Of a stretch of DNA of 64,000 nucleotides, positions 36,053 to 44,613 are shown one piece after another. How positions within the stretch are numbered: the first letter of the stretch is position 1; every line of letters begins with the position of its first letter. Under the pieces are notes generated by a model that did no database searches, was not told where the DNA came from, and saw only the letters and a program-made list of their open reading frames with translations. This stretch comes from Cohnella nanjingensis (GTDB lineage Bacteria; Bacillota; Bacilli; Paenibacillales; Paenibacillaceae). The position numbers and the translations under genes are program-made. Location: positions 248,001-312,000 of the forward strand of contig NZ_JACJVP010000011.1 of NCBI RefSeq assembly GCF_014212125.1, in the 5' to 3' direction.

Positions 36053-39000
36053 ATGATGAGGAAGAAAGTTTTGAGTTTGTTGGTAGCGCTAACAATGGCG
36101 GGATCTGTACCTGTTTATGCGGAGGTGGACAATGTGAATGGCGATTCGGTCATTCGTACGACGTTCCAGACGGGAGCGAGTGGGGACGATGAGAGTACTC
36201 ACGTGTTGGCAGATTCGGTCATGGTCTATGTTAACGACCCTGCATCGATCGAATCAAAGATTTCTGCGTGGACCAATCAGGGATACCAAGTTGATGTGAT
36301 GATGGCTTTAAATCGGGATATGAATTATTACAAGCGAGGACTATATGACGGCGTAGAACACGTTGATGAAATTCAGAAGGATAAGAACGGGAATTTATTT
36401 ACCCATTCGACCAGCGTTGATGTACCTTATATGGTGCCTACTGAAAATTGGAATAATTACATCTATTCAATGGCTAAGGCCAGTATCGATGCCGGAGCTA
36501 GACGCATTGTTTTCGAGGAACCGGACGTGTTTATCAAATCCGGATATTCCGACGCGTTCAAACGAGAGTGGTTGGCTTACTATGGGGAAGATTGGGTAGA
36601 TCCTGCTTCATCGAAAGAAGCGGAATTCAAATCGCAAAAGCTTAAAGTGTATTTGTGCTATCGTGCACTTAAAGACATATCCGAACGTATTAAAGCGTAC
36701 GATTCGAACGTCGAGGTATTGGTTGCCTCGCATACTGCGATCAGCTACTTAATGTATGGAATTACGACTTCTAACTATGATTACTACAACATTCCGACGA
36801 TCGATGGTTATATTGCACAAGTGTGGAGCGATACCGCGTTAGTGCCGGTGCCAACGAGCGGGAACAGCGAACGGCGTGTTTTTGAATCCGCATACATTGA
36901 TTACTCTAGTTTTGCTCACTTGAAGCTGGGTGATGATGGCAAGCAGTTGTATGCGCTAGCCGACCCGAAAGCCGATACACCCGGGTATAGTTGGACGGAG
37001 TACGAACAGTTTTATAAAACAACCATTGCCGCGCAGCTGATGCAGCCGCAATTCAAGCAGTTCGAGGTCGTTCCGTGGTCAGAGCGCGGATTTGCGCAAG
37101 CGCCAGGTTCTTATAAGACGATTCAAACCAATGTGTATCGGGCGCTGCAGGATATGTATGAGAAATCGGCAACGATCGAGGCAGGCACGCAAGGGATCGG
37201 CATTTTGTACTCGGATACGATTTCACAAATGTCAACCGCGGGTGCAGTCACATCATTCTACGGTCCGATGGTTCCCTTAGTGGCTAAAGGCATTCCGCTA
37301 CAGGTTATTCCAGCAGAAACATTAACCAAACCGAATGCGTTGACAAATACGAAGGTGTTGCTCGTTAGCTATGATGAGTGGAAAGCCATAGAAGGCAATG
37401 TCGGTGTCGGAAATGGCACGGGCTCCAAGGTTAATGACGCCTTGCGCGACTGGGTGAAGGGCGGCGGCGTGCTGGTATATACCGGGGGCTCCGGCAGTAC
37501 GGACCAATTGGAAGAGTGGTGGACGGAAACGAACCTGTCTTCGCCGAAGCAAGACCTATGGAATAAGCTTGGATTAAACGTATCGAGTGAGCGAACTTCC
37601 ACGGGAACGAACGATATCGTGTTGCAATCTTCGAGCGGGGCCGGCGTGTTTGGCGGACGTTCTTCGATCAACATACCCAAGCGGTTTACTGTGACTTCCG
37701 CTGAGCTTGGTGCCGGGGCGACTTCGCTGTATGAAGCGAATGGTCAATCCATTGCATACGAGCAAGCGGTTGAGCAAGGCAAGGTAATCGTAATGGGCGT
37801 ATCTGCCGATTATTTTGCTTCCAGTCCGGATGCTTCTCAGTTGATCCGTGATATTGCGAAATATGCGGTGGAGCAAGCGGGGGAAACGTACACCGAAGCG
37901 AATCTGTTGAAGTCCGTTCGTGGACCGTATACGACGATTCAAGTTATGGACCAACCGGAACAATTGCAATTACAAGGCTCATATATCGATCTGTTCGATG
38001 ACCGGCTACCGGTTGTTACAGGGATGGCAGAGATGCAGCCTCGCACCAATGCGATGCTGTATGATATTAATCACAGAGATGCGAATAAGCCTGAAGTGCT
38101 GTTCGCAAGCGGCGAGCTGACAGATGTTATGGAAGGCGCAGATGAAACCAGCTATAAGCTGGCGGGTACGCCGATTTCCCGTGCAAGTGCCAGACTGGGC
38201 GCGCCTGAGGGGCTCTATCCGGAAACCGTGACAGCAACGGATGCTGCGAACGAACCAGTAACCGTATCAGCGGAATGGGAGAATAGTTCGAGGACGTTGT
38301 TGATCCGGCATGATCACCGGAAACAAGGCGTGACGGTCCATGTGCAGTGGTCGAGTACGCCAGTTCCGGATACGGCGCCAGTCGACTTTGTAGAGAAGCG
38401 TGTGGAGACGAATCAAAATGAGGGGGACGCCGACTTTAAAGTCCGATATACAGGCGGACGACACCCAGATTTTAGATTTACTGACCAAAGTGCGGAGCTT
38501 GTTTACAAATTTGATATCAATCAATACCCTAAAGCAAGTCTAGCGCTGGAGATAGCCAACAACTACCTCATTAGTGTCTCCGGCGATGATGCAGTCTGGA
38601 CAGAGCTTTTCCGAGCAGACCTGGATGCAAACGGAGATCCGGTAGTTGGAGGAGCTAATAAAGGTATACGAAGCATCGGTAATTTGGCTCAATATGCGAA
38701 TGCCGATGGTGAAGTTTATGTGAAAATGACAAATGCGGATCCTACAAGAGGCAATGGCCCCGTGATGTACAGCTTTACCCTTAGTTATGAAGAGCGCATT
38801 GCGCCATTTACTGTGCGTACGAATGACATCTTGAATATTCAGCCGGGGGAGACTAAAACCTTAGAGCTGGCTGTGACGAATCGCGATACGGTAGCGCACC
38901 AAGTCGCGATGTCTATTCTTCCTAACGTAAAGGATGCGTTGTCTTTCATTCCGGAATCCGCTGCAGAAGGGGACTACTTGGTCGAGAATGTAGGATCGGC

Positions 39001-41326
39001 TATGTCCGGGGGCGGTCGTTATGCGGATGGGGCCAATTATTTCGTGTATAAGCTTCCCGTGCCGCAGGATATGGGCAACCCTGTATTGAAATTGACCCTG
39101 TCCAATCGCTTTGAAGTTTCATTGTCTTCCGACGGAACGAATTGGACCGTTGTGGATTATGAAGCAGACAGTTCTGTAGCGGGTGGAACCAACAATCGGG
39201 AGCGCAGCTATCCGATTAGCAACTATCAAAATCAATCTGGATCGGTCTATGTCAAAATTGGCGATCGTTACAGGCAGGGCTGGGGCGGCATGCTCCACAG
39301 GTTAACGCTATCTGGCGATAGCGAACCGGAGCTGGCTATTGCTTTCCCTGACAATCATATTGAGATTTTGCCGCATCAGACGCGAACGATTCATGTCCAG
39401 GTCACGCCGAATACGGACATTACGTCATCATCACCGCAACAGCCTATTCGGTTATCGACAGGAACTATCGGAATCGAATATTTGCTGCCGATTAAGATCA
39501 ACTTCGTTAAACCGGTCTATCAAGCTAAATGGGCTTCTTCGCCGATCACGATAGACGGTGTCGCTAATGAAAGCGAATGGAATGACGCGACGGACATCGT
39601 CATTAGTCAGAGCGATCCGAATCTGCTGCGCTATGGAACGCTGTGGGGGAATACAGGGGATATTCATGCAAAATATCGGCTAAAATGGGACGACAAAAAT
39701 TTGTATGTGCTTGAGCAGCGGGAAGATAGCGAGTTCCTGTTTACAGAAGCGGGTGCAAATATGTTCAGCTCTACGGCGTCAATGCTCTTCCTTGATATCG
39801 ACCATAATAAGAAAGGAGCGGCCTACCGGTCAGGCGATTATGCAGTGATGTTTACGGCGGGTGGACCGGATTCGCAGCCGCATGTATTTTTGAGGCAGGG
39901 GGATGACGGAGGGGTTCAAGAATATACTTTAACCGATGCGGTCATTCGATCTAATATAGATACGGCGGCGAACAAGTATGTACTCGAGATGGCTATCCCA
40001 TGGAGTGACTTGCAGATCACGCCTTTTAGCCCGAGTAATGATCGGATCATGGGGATGAGTATGCTCTCGACTCGTAAGTTAAGCGGCAATGTATGGGGGC
40101 AGCTCATGTGGGCGGGCAATGGCGATGACCAAGCCAATTGGGCCGATATGAAGTTGGTTGGCAAGCCTGCTCCGAAGCCTCCGAATGTAACGTCTGGCTC
40201 GCCAACAACACCTGTCGACACTGGGAAACAACAGGTAGTTACAGAAGAACAACTAAAAAATGCAAAAGCAGGTATTATAACTATTGAAGTTCTGAAAAAT
40301 AAGGAGTCGGTCATACTTCCATCCAATGTAGCTGACCTTATTGGATCTAATCGTTTACAAATTGCGCAGAACAATATGACAATCGAATTCTCCAAGGAAC
40401 AGCTGCAACAGATCCAAGGAGTCGTAACCGGAGCGCAAGCAGTTGGCGCGCAAATCACGTTCTCTGCAGCTATTGCACCAAAAGAGGCTGTTACGAATTT
40501 TATGAAAAGATCGATTAATGGGTCGGTTCATTTAACGGCTGCCAGCGACGTGATGGATTTCAAACTGAATGTAGTTACCAGAGACGGTTCAGTCGTACCG
40601 GTAACAACCTTTACGGAGCCGTTGACGCTTACATTCAAGGTAAATCCGGATGCTAATCCTAACTTGTTAGGTGTGTACGATATTGCAGTAGACGGAACCA
40701 TTAAGTATGTGGGCGGGAAAATAAGCGATGGAGTTATGGCAGTTAAAGTGAATTATTTATCCCAATATGCAGTGCTTGAATATGACAAAACGTTTTTGGA
40801 TGTGAGTTCGAGCTTCTGGACTAGTGAAGTTATTAAGCATATGGTTGCAAAGCATATTATAGAAGGCGTTTCCGATACTCGTTTTGCACCGCAAGGAATG
40901 ATCACGAGAGCAGAATTCGCGGCAATGATTGCACGAGCATTGGAATTAAAGGCTGTAAATAACTCGAAATTCAAAGATGTTGGCTCAACGAAGTGGTTTG
41001 CGGAGAGTGTCGCCGCAGTAGAGGAGGCTGGAATTGTACTTGGACGCAGCACGGATTTATTTGCGCCAAACGATTCAATCACACGCGAAGAAATGGCGGT
41101 TATATCGATTCGCGCTTATGAATACCGGAAGGGTAATAAGGGTGCAACCACAAAGATGGATTCATTTAGTGACCAAGCTCTAATTAGCGATTGGGCGCAA
41201 GATGCAGTGAATAGAGCGCAAGAACTGGGCTTTATTGACGGACGCGGAAAGAATCGATTCGCTCCAAAAGAAATGTTGACCAGAGCAGAAGGCGCACAAG
41301 TCCTATCAAAACTGTTAACGGATTAA
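36053..41326 (+). CDS. Large SLH-anchored surface protein, glycoside-hydrolase-like with CBM9
   Basis: 1757 residues. Signal peptide ends near VYAEVDN. About 30-400 looks like a TIM-barrel hydrolase-like domain (RRIVFEEPDVFIKSGY, FKREWLAYYG), about 400-620 like a beta-galactosidase trimerisation/amidotransferase-like domain (WVKGGGVLVYTGG). Two related beta-sandwich modules follow (about 790-1100), then a CBM9-like carbohydrate-binding module (about 1150-1370; ITIDGVANESEWNDA), a beta-rich linker domain and three SLH repeats (about 1570-1757) that tether proteins to cell-wall polysaccharide. Start is ATG 36053, six bases after GGAGG. Next to a mannoside-type locus, it likely captures or cleaves glycans at the surface. 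No known hydrolase family is certain. Confidence 0.8.
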   Translation: MMRKKVLSLLVALTMAGSVPVYAEVDNVNGDSVIRTTFQTGASGDDESTHVLADSVMVYVNDPASIESKISAWTNQGYQVDVMMALNRDMNYYKRGLYDGVEHVDEIQKDKNGNLFTHSTSVDVPYMVPTENWNNYIYSMAKASIDAGARRIVFEEPDVFIKSGYSDAFKREWLAYYGEDWVDPASSKEAEFKSQKLKVYLCYRALKDISERIKAYDSNVEVLVASHTAISYLMYGITTSNYDYYNIPTIDGYIAQVWSDTALVPVPTSGNSERRVFESAYIDYSSFAHLKLGDDGKQLYALADPKADTPGYSWTEYEQFYKTTIAAQLMQPQFKQFEVVPWSERGFAQAPGSYKTIQTNVYRALQDMYEKSATIEAGTQGIGILYSDTISQMSTAGAVTSFYGPMVPLVAKGIPLQVIPAETLTKPNALTNTKVLLVSYDEWKAIEGNVGVGNGTGSKVNDALRDWVKGGGVLVYTGGSGSTDQLEEWWTETNLSSPKQDLWNKLGLNVSSERTSTGTNDIVLQSSSGAGVFGGRSSINIPKRFTVTSAELGAGATSLYEANGQSIAYEQAVEQGKVIVMGVSADYFASSPDASQLIRDIAKYAVEQAGETYTEANLLKSVRGPYTTIQVMDQPEQLQLQGSYIDLFDDRLPVVTGMAEMQPRTNAMLYDINHRDANKPEVLFASGELTDVMEGADETSYKLAGTPISRASARLGAPEGLYPETVTATDAANEPVTVSAEWENSSRTLLIRHDHRKQGVTVHVQWSSTPVPDTAPVDFVEKRVETNQNEGDADFKVRYTGGRHPDFRFTDQSAELVYKFDINQYPKASLALEIANNYLISVSGDDAVWTELFRADLDANGDPVVGGANKGIRSIGNLAQYANADGEVYVKMTNADPTRGNGPVMYSFTLSYEERIAPFTVRTNDILNIQPGETKTLELAVTNRDTVAHQVAMSILPNVKDALSFIPESAAEGDYLVENVGSAMSGGGRYADGANYFVYKLPVPQDMGNPVLKLTLSNRFEVSLSSDGTNWTVVDYEADSSVAGGTNNRERSYPISNYQNQSGSVYVKIGDRYRQGWGGMLHRLTLSGDSEPELAIAFPDNHIEILPHQTRTIHVQVTPNTDITSSSPQQPIRLSTGTIGIEYLLPIKINFVKPVYQAKWASSPITIDGVANESEWNDATDIVISQSDPNLLRYGTLWGNTGDIHAKYRLKWDDKNLYVLEQREDSEFLFTEAGANMFSSTASMLFLDIDHNKKGAAYRSGDYAVMFTAGGPDSQPHVFLRQGDDGGVQEYTLTDAVIRSNIDTAANKYVLEMAIPWSDLQITPFSPSNDRIMGMSMLSTRKLSGNVWGQLMWAGNGDDQANWADMKLVGKPAPKPPNVTSGSPTTPVDTGKQQVVTEEQLKNAKAGIITIEVLKNKESVILPSNVADLIGSNRLQIAQNNMTIEFSKEQLQQIQGVVTGAQAVGAQITFSAAIAPKEAVTNFMKRSINGSVHLTAASDVMDFKLNVVTRDGSVVPVTTFTEPLTLTFKVNPDANPNLLGVYDIAVDGTIKYVGGKISDGVMAVKVNYLSQYAVLEYDKTFLDVSSSFWTSEVIKHMVAKHIIEGVSDTRFAPQGMITRAEFAAMIARALELKAVNNSKFKDVGSTKWFAESVAAVEEAGIVLGRSTDLFAPNDSITREEMAVISIRAYEYRKGNKGATTKMDSFSDQALISDWAQDAVNRAQELGFIDGRGKNRFAPKEMLTRAEGAQVLSKLLTD

Positions 41327-41340
41327 ATAGGTAACAAAGT

Positions 41341-41385
41341 ACAAACCACCCTGATGTACTCTCGCAGCAGGGTGGTTTGTTATAT
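41341..41385. terminator. Hairpin terminator between convergent genes
   Basis: Perfect 13-bp stem (41341-41353 with 41368-41380), 14-base loop. The following tract is only moderately T-rich, so strength is uncertain. Confidence 0.6.
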
Positions 41386-41407
41386 TGCTACTTACGAGTT
41401 CAACAAT

Positions 41408-42508
41408 CTATGTCGTTCTTCCTTCATTCAATTTAACGGGAATTACAATTTGCCGGTTAAGCGAAGGATCTTCTATTGCCGCTAGAAGCAAGCCAATAGC
41501 TTCCTCGCCCATTTTCTCTTCTTGTTGCTCGATATAGCTGAACAAGCACCCTTGAAAGTCACGGATCGGGGGAGCGTCGAATGAAAGAATGGCAAGCTCC
41601 TCGGGTACCTTTTTACCGATTTTCATCGCTTCATCTGCTACATAAAGAGCGAATGCGTTGGAAAAAGCAAAAACAGCTGTAATCTCGGGTTGGGACTCGA
41701 GCCACTTTCGAATCATTTCACGACTCATCTTTGTGTCCAAATAGGTGATTTCGTCAATCCGGGTCAGCCAGTGCGCCGGTTCGATCTTTAGCCCGGCTTT
41801 GGTGGCCATGTCCAAATAACCGGAGAAGCGGTCTTCGGAGCTGGATGTTTTCGATTTGGTACCCGATATAATCCCGATTTGTTTATGCCCTTTATGAATC
41901 AAAAATTCGGTTCCCATACTTCCGCCGAGAAAATTGTCAGAATAGACGGCATTCGTTTTGATGCCCGGCAGATAACGGTCTATGAGGACAAAAGGAAAAC
42001 CCTCCGTCTTTAAATTTAATACGGCTTCACTATATGCTTCTCCGTCTACCGGAAAAATGAGCAGTCCATCCACGCCTGCGGTGCGCAAAAATTGAATTCC
42101 TTCTTGTTCCTCGAGTTGAGTCGTGGCAGATCGGACGATAAGGATCAAGTTTTGATCTTTGCATGCTTCTTGCACGCCCATCAGGAGCTTCATCGAAAAT
42201 TCGTCGTTGGCAAGCGGACTGAGAAAGCCCACTTTTTTGAATGCGGCGTTTGTATCTATATGGAGATGCTCGGAAGAATTGGGGTCGGATACAAAAGTGC
42301 CTTTACCGGCGATCCGATAGATCAGGCCGTCTTCGACAAGCATCTTCAGTGCGCTTTTGATTGTAATGCGGCTGACGCCATGTTGTTGGACGAGTTCCGA
42401 CTCGGTTGGAATTTGATCTCCGGGCTTCAATACTCCCAGATCGATTTTTTCTTTAAGCATATCTCTTATTTGGAGGTATAACGGCTGATTATCAGAGGTC
42501 AGGGACAT
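41408..42508 (-). CDS. GntR-family repressor with LacI-type ligand domain (AraR-like)
   Basis: 366 residues. N-terminal GntR winged helix (about 8-75; PLYLQIRDMLKEKI, then GVSRITIKSALKMLVEDG) fused to a periplasmic-binding-protein/LacI-like effector domain (about 85-366), the architecture of AraR. ATG 42508 has GAGGAA six bases upstream; the frame can extend to 42526 without a ribosome site. A palindrome covers its own promoter, so it probably represses itself and the divergent importer genes until a sugar binds. Confidence 0.88.
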   Translation of the reverse strand: MSLTSDNQPLYLQIRDMLKEKIDLGVLKPGDQIPTESELVQQHGVSRITIKSALKMLVEDGLIYRIAGKGTFVSDPNSSEHLHIDTNAAFKKVGFLSPLANDEFSMKLLMGVQEACKDQNLILIVRSATTQLEEQEGIQFLRTAGVDGLLIFPVDGEAYSEAVLNLKTEGFPFVLIDRYLPGIKTNAVYSDNFLGGSMGTEFLIHKGHKQIGIISGTKSKTSSSEDRFSGYLDMATKAGLKIEPAHWLTRIDEITYLDTKMSREMIRKWLESQPEITAVFAFSNAFALYVADEAMKIGKKVPEELAILSFDAPPIRDFQGCLFSYIEQQEEKMGEEAIGLLLAAIEDPSLNRQIVIPVKLNEGRTT

Positions 42509-42541
42509 AGGAATTCCTCTCATCAAAAAGGTATTATAAAG

Positions 42542-42559
42542 TATTATAACATTATAATA
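42542..42559. promoter_or_regulatory. Putative operator for the GntR/LacI-type repressor
   Basis: Perfect palindrome TATTATAA-CA-TTATAATA. It overlaps the -10 box of the repressor promoter. An extra half-site (GTATTATAAA) directly follows on the repressor side. Confidence 0.55.
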
Positions 42560-42571
42560 TTAGCGAAGCAA
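42543..42571 (-). promoter_or_regulatory. Promoter of the GntR-family repressor gene
   Basis: On the minus strand TTGCTT (42571-42566), 17-base spacer, TATAAT (42548-42543). The operator palindrome covers the -10 box, consistent with autorepression. Confidence 0.55.
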
Positions 42572-42606
42572 CGAGGTTCACTTAATTTCACTCCATCCAA
42601 CAACTC

Positions 42607-42624
42607 GATAATAAAGTCATAATA
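42607..42624. promoter_or_regulatory. Second, degenerate repressor operator
   Basis: GATAATAA-AG-TCATAATA keeps 13 of the 16 half-site positions of the perfect palindrome at 42542-42559. It lies about 20 bases upstream of the importer promoter. Confidence 0.4.
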
Positions 42625-42644
42625 TAAATATAACAAAGAAAATA

Positions 42645-42673
42645 TTGACATAAGACAATATGTGATCTATGAT
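42645..42673 (+). promoter_or_regulatory. Sigma-A-like promoter of the third importer/glycosidase operon
   Basis: TTGACA (42645-42650), 17-base spacer, TATGAT (42668-42673). Transcription would start near 42680, inside the longest permease frame, which argues for a downstream start codon. Confidence 0.65.
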
Positions 42674-42682
42674 GTTACTGAA

Positions 42683-42696
42683 AGAAAGCGTATACA
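42683..42696. promoter_or_regulatory. cre-like site (CcpA)
   Basis: AGAAAGCGTATACA fits 12 of 14 positions of the catabolite-responsive element TGWAARCGYTWNCW and sits just after the expected transcription start, the classic repression position. Confidence 0.4.
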
Positions 42697-42722
42697 TATT
42701 TTTAGTTTGGGGGAAAAGAAAT

Positions 42723-43613
42723 TTGCGGAATATTTGGAGATGGCGATACTTTTATTTGCTGCTAACACCGACTTTGCTGTATTTTATCGTGTTCAGCTAT
42801 ATTCCCTTTTACGGTGTTGTCATAGCCTTCAAGAACTTTCAACCGTTTTTGGGAATATGGGATAGCCCTTGGGTGGGTTGGAAAAATTTCGAGACGATGT
42901 TTTCATCCGTAAAATTCCCCGAATTGATCCGCAATACGGTATTGATCAGTATTTACCGGATCATATTCGGTTTTCCCGTTCCGATCCTCTTCGCGCTATT
43001 GCTGAATGAAGTACGAGTCATGTGGTTCAAACGAAGCATTCAAACGATCGCCTATTTTCCGCACTTTCTGTCATGGGTCATCTTTGGAGGCATTATCTAT
43101 AATGTCGTCGGCCCGTCCGGCATTATTAATCTGGTGTTGGAAAAATTCGGAATAGATACGATCAATCTGTCGGCCAATCCGGATCTCTTTCGCCCGCTAG
43201 TCGTCGCAACCGGAATCTTGAAGGAATTCGGATGGGCGGCGATCATTTACTTGGCTGCGCTGACCGGCATCGATCCTCATCTGTATGAAGCGGCAAAGAT
43301 AGATGGAGCGAGTAAGCTTAGGCAGATTTGGCATATTACACTGACGGGGATTAGGCCGATGATTGCGATGCTTCTGATCCTGCAATTGGGAAGCGTTCTG
43401 GATGCCGGATTCGAGCAAATTCTGATCCTTTCCAACCCGGTTGTCTACAGTGTTGGGGATATTATCGATACCTACGTGTACCGTGTCGGACTGCTTGAAG
43501 CGAATTATGGATTAGCCACGGCAGTAGGTCTCTTTAAAGGGGTTATTGCTGCGATATTAATTGTGTCGGCCAATCATATCATTCGACGGACAGGAGAGAA
43601 ATCGCTTTGGTAA
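42723..43613 (+). CDS. Carbohydrate ABC importer permease (LplB-like, CUT1)
   Basis: About 296 residues with six predicted membrane helices, PFYGVVIAFKNFQP after TM1 and EAA loop YEAAKIDGASKLRQIW. The longest frame begins at ATG 42669, but that overlaps the -10 box of a good promoter. TTG 42723 has GGGGGA at 42709-42714 and gives the usual short basic N-terminus, so I prefer it. It heads the mannoside-type operon with LplC-like permease, lipoprotein and glycosidases. Probably regulated by the divergent repressor and by CcpA. Confidence 0.85.
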   Translation: MRNIWRWRYFYLLLTPTLLYFIVFSYIPFYGVVIAFKNFQPFLGIWDSPWVGWKNFETMFSSVKFPELIRNTVLISIYRIIFGFPVPILFALLLNEVRVMWFKRSIQTIAYFPHFLSWVIFGGIIYNVVGPSGIINLVLEKFGIDTINLSANPDLFRPLVVATGILKEFGWAAIIYLAALTGIDPHLYEAAKIDGASKLRQIWHITLTGIRPMIAMLLILQLGSVLDAGFEQILILSNPVVYSVGDIIDTYVYRVGLLEANYGLATAVGLFKGVIAAILIVSANHIIRRTGEKSLW

Positions 43614-44551
43614 ATCCACCGGCTCAAGCTGAAACGAATGAATTAACGCTGATAAACCGCCCCAAGAGTTTGGACCGCAATCCGGCGTGGGTGCAGACTT
43701 TAATCTATCTAGTATTGATTGCGATGGCACTTGTAACCTTGCTGCCGATCCTGAATGTGTTTGCCATGTCGTTCAGTGAGGCGGACGCCATTTTCAAGCA
43801 TCCGCTGATGTTGGTTCCTTACAACTTTACAATTGCGGCTTACGAGTATATTTTTTCAACCTCTATCTTGCTGAAGTCGTTTTTCGTAACCGTCTTCGCC
43901 ACGGTCGTAGGAACGCTATTCAATTTAGCCTTAACGATAACCGGCGCTTACTCGCTTTCAAAAACCGCACTGCCGGGAAACAAAATTCTGCTATGGGTTT
44001 GCATATTCCCCATGTTGTTTGGAGCTGGATTGATCCCGACCTATATGTTGCTGAAAGAACTGCACCTGCTCAACAACATCTGGGTCCTGGTTGTCTCGGG
44101 CATGGTCGTTCCTTTTAACTTGATTCTGATGCGCAATTTCTTCTGGAGCATTCCGGAGGAGCTGGAGGAAGCAATGCGGATTGACGGGGCGTCCGATATG
44201 GGAATTTTGTGGCGGATGATCATTCCTCTCTCGAAGCCGGCAATCGCGACGATTGGACTTTTCTACGCGGTGGGCCACTGGAACGATTTTTTTACCGGTT
44301 TATTTTTTCTGAACGATAATACGAAATGGCCGCTTCAGGTGCTGCTTCGTTCCATCGTCATCGATATGAATGCCCTCAATACTCGGGGTGTAACGGCCGT
44401 GATCGGTCAAGATGCGACCAAGATTATGCTAACGCCGGAAAATATCAAGGCGGCGACAATCATTTTTTCGGTCGTACCTATTTTGCTTGTCTATCCGTTT
44501 CTTCAAAAGTATTTTGTAAAAGGCATCATGCTAGGTTCTGTGAAAGGTTGA
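43607..44551 (+). CDS. Carbohydrate ABC importer permease (LplC/YtcP-like, CUT1)
   Basis: 314 residues, six predicted membrane helices, EAA loop EEAMRIDGASDMGILW and the end FVKGIMLGSVKG. The start is TTG 43607, overlapping the previous gene by seven bases, with GGAG at 43592-43595. It pairs with the LplB-like subunit. The ATPase is presumably a shared MsmX-type protein encoded elsewhere. Confidence 0.87.
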   Translation: MVNPPAQAETNELTLINRPKSLDRNPAWVQTLIYLVLIAMALVTLLPILNVFAMSFSEADAIFKHPLMLVPYNFTIAAYEYIFSTSILLKSFFVTVFATVVGTLFNLALTITGAYSLSKTALPGNKILLWVCIFPMLFGAGLIPTYMLLKELHLLNNIWVLVVSGMVVPFNLILMRNFFWSIPEELEEAMRIDGASDMGILWRMIIPLSKPAIATIGLFYAVGHWNDFFTGLFFLNDNTKWPLQVLLRSIVIDMNALNTRGVTAVIGQDATKIMLTPENIKAATIIFSVVPILLVYPFLQKYFVKGIMLGSVKG

Positions 44552-44613
44552 GAGCGATGAGAGATCCGCAAGGATTTTTCATATAAAACAAAAGCGAAGG
44601 GGTGTCGTCCAAA

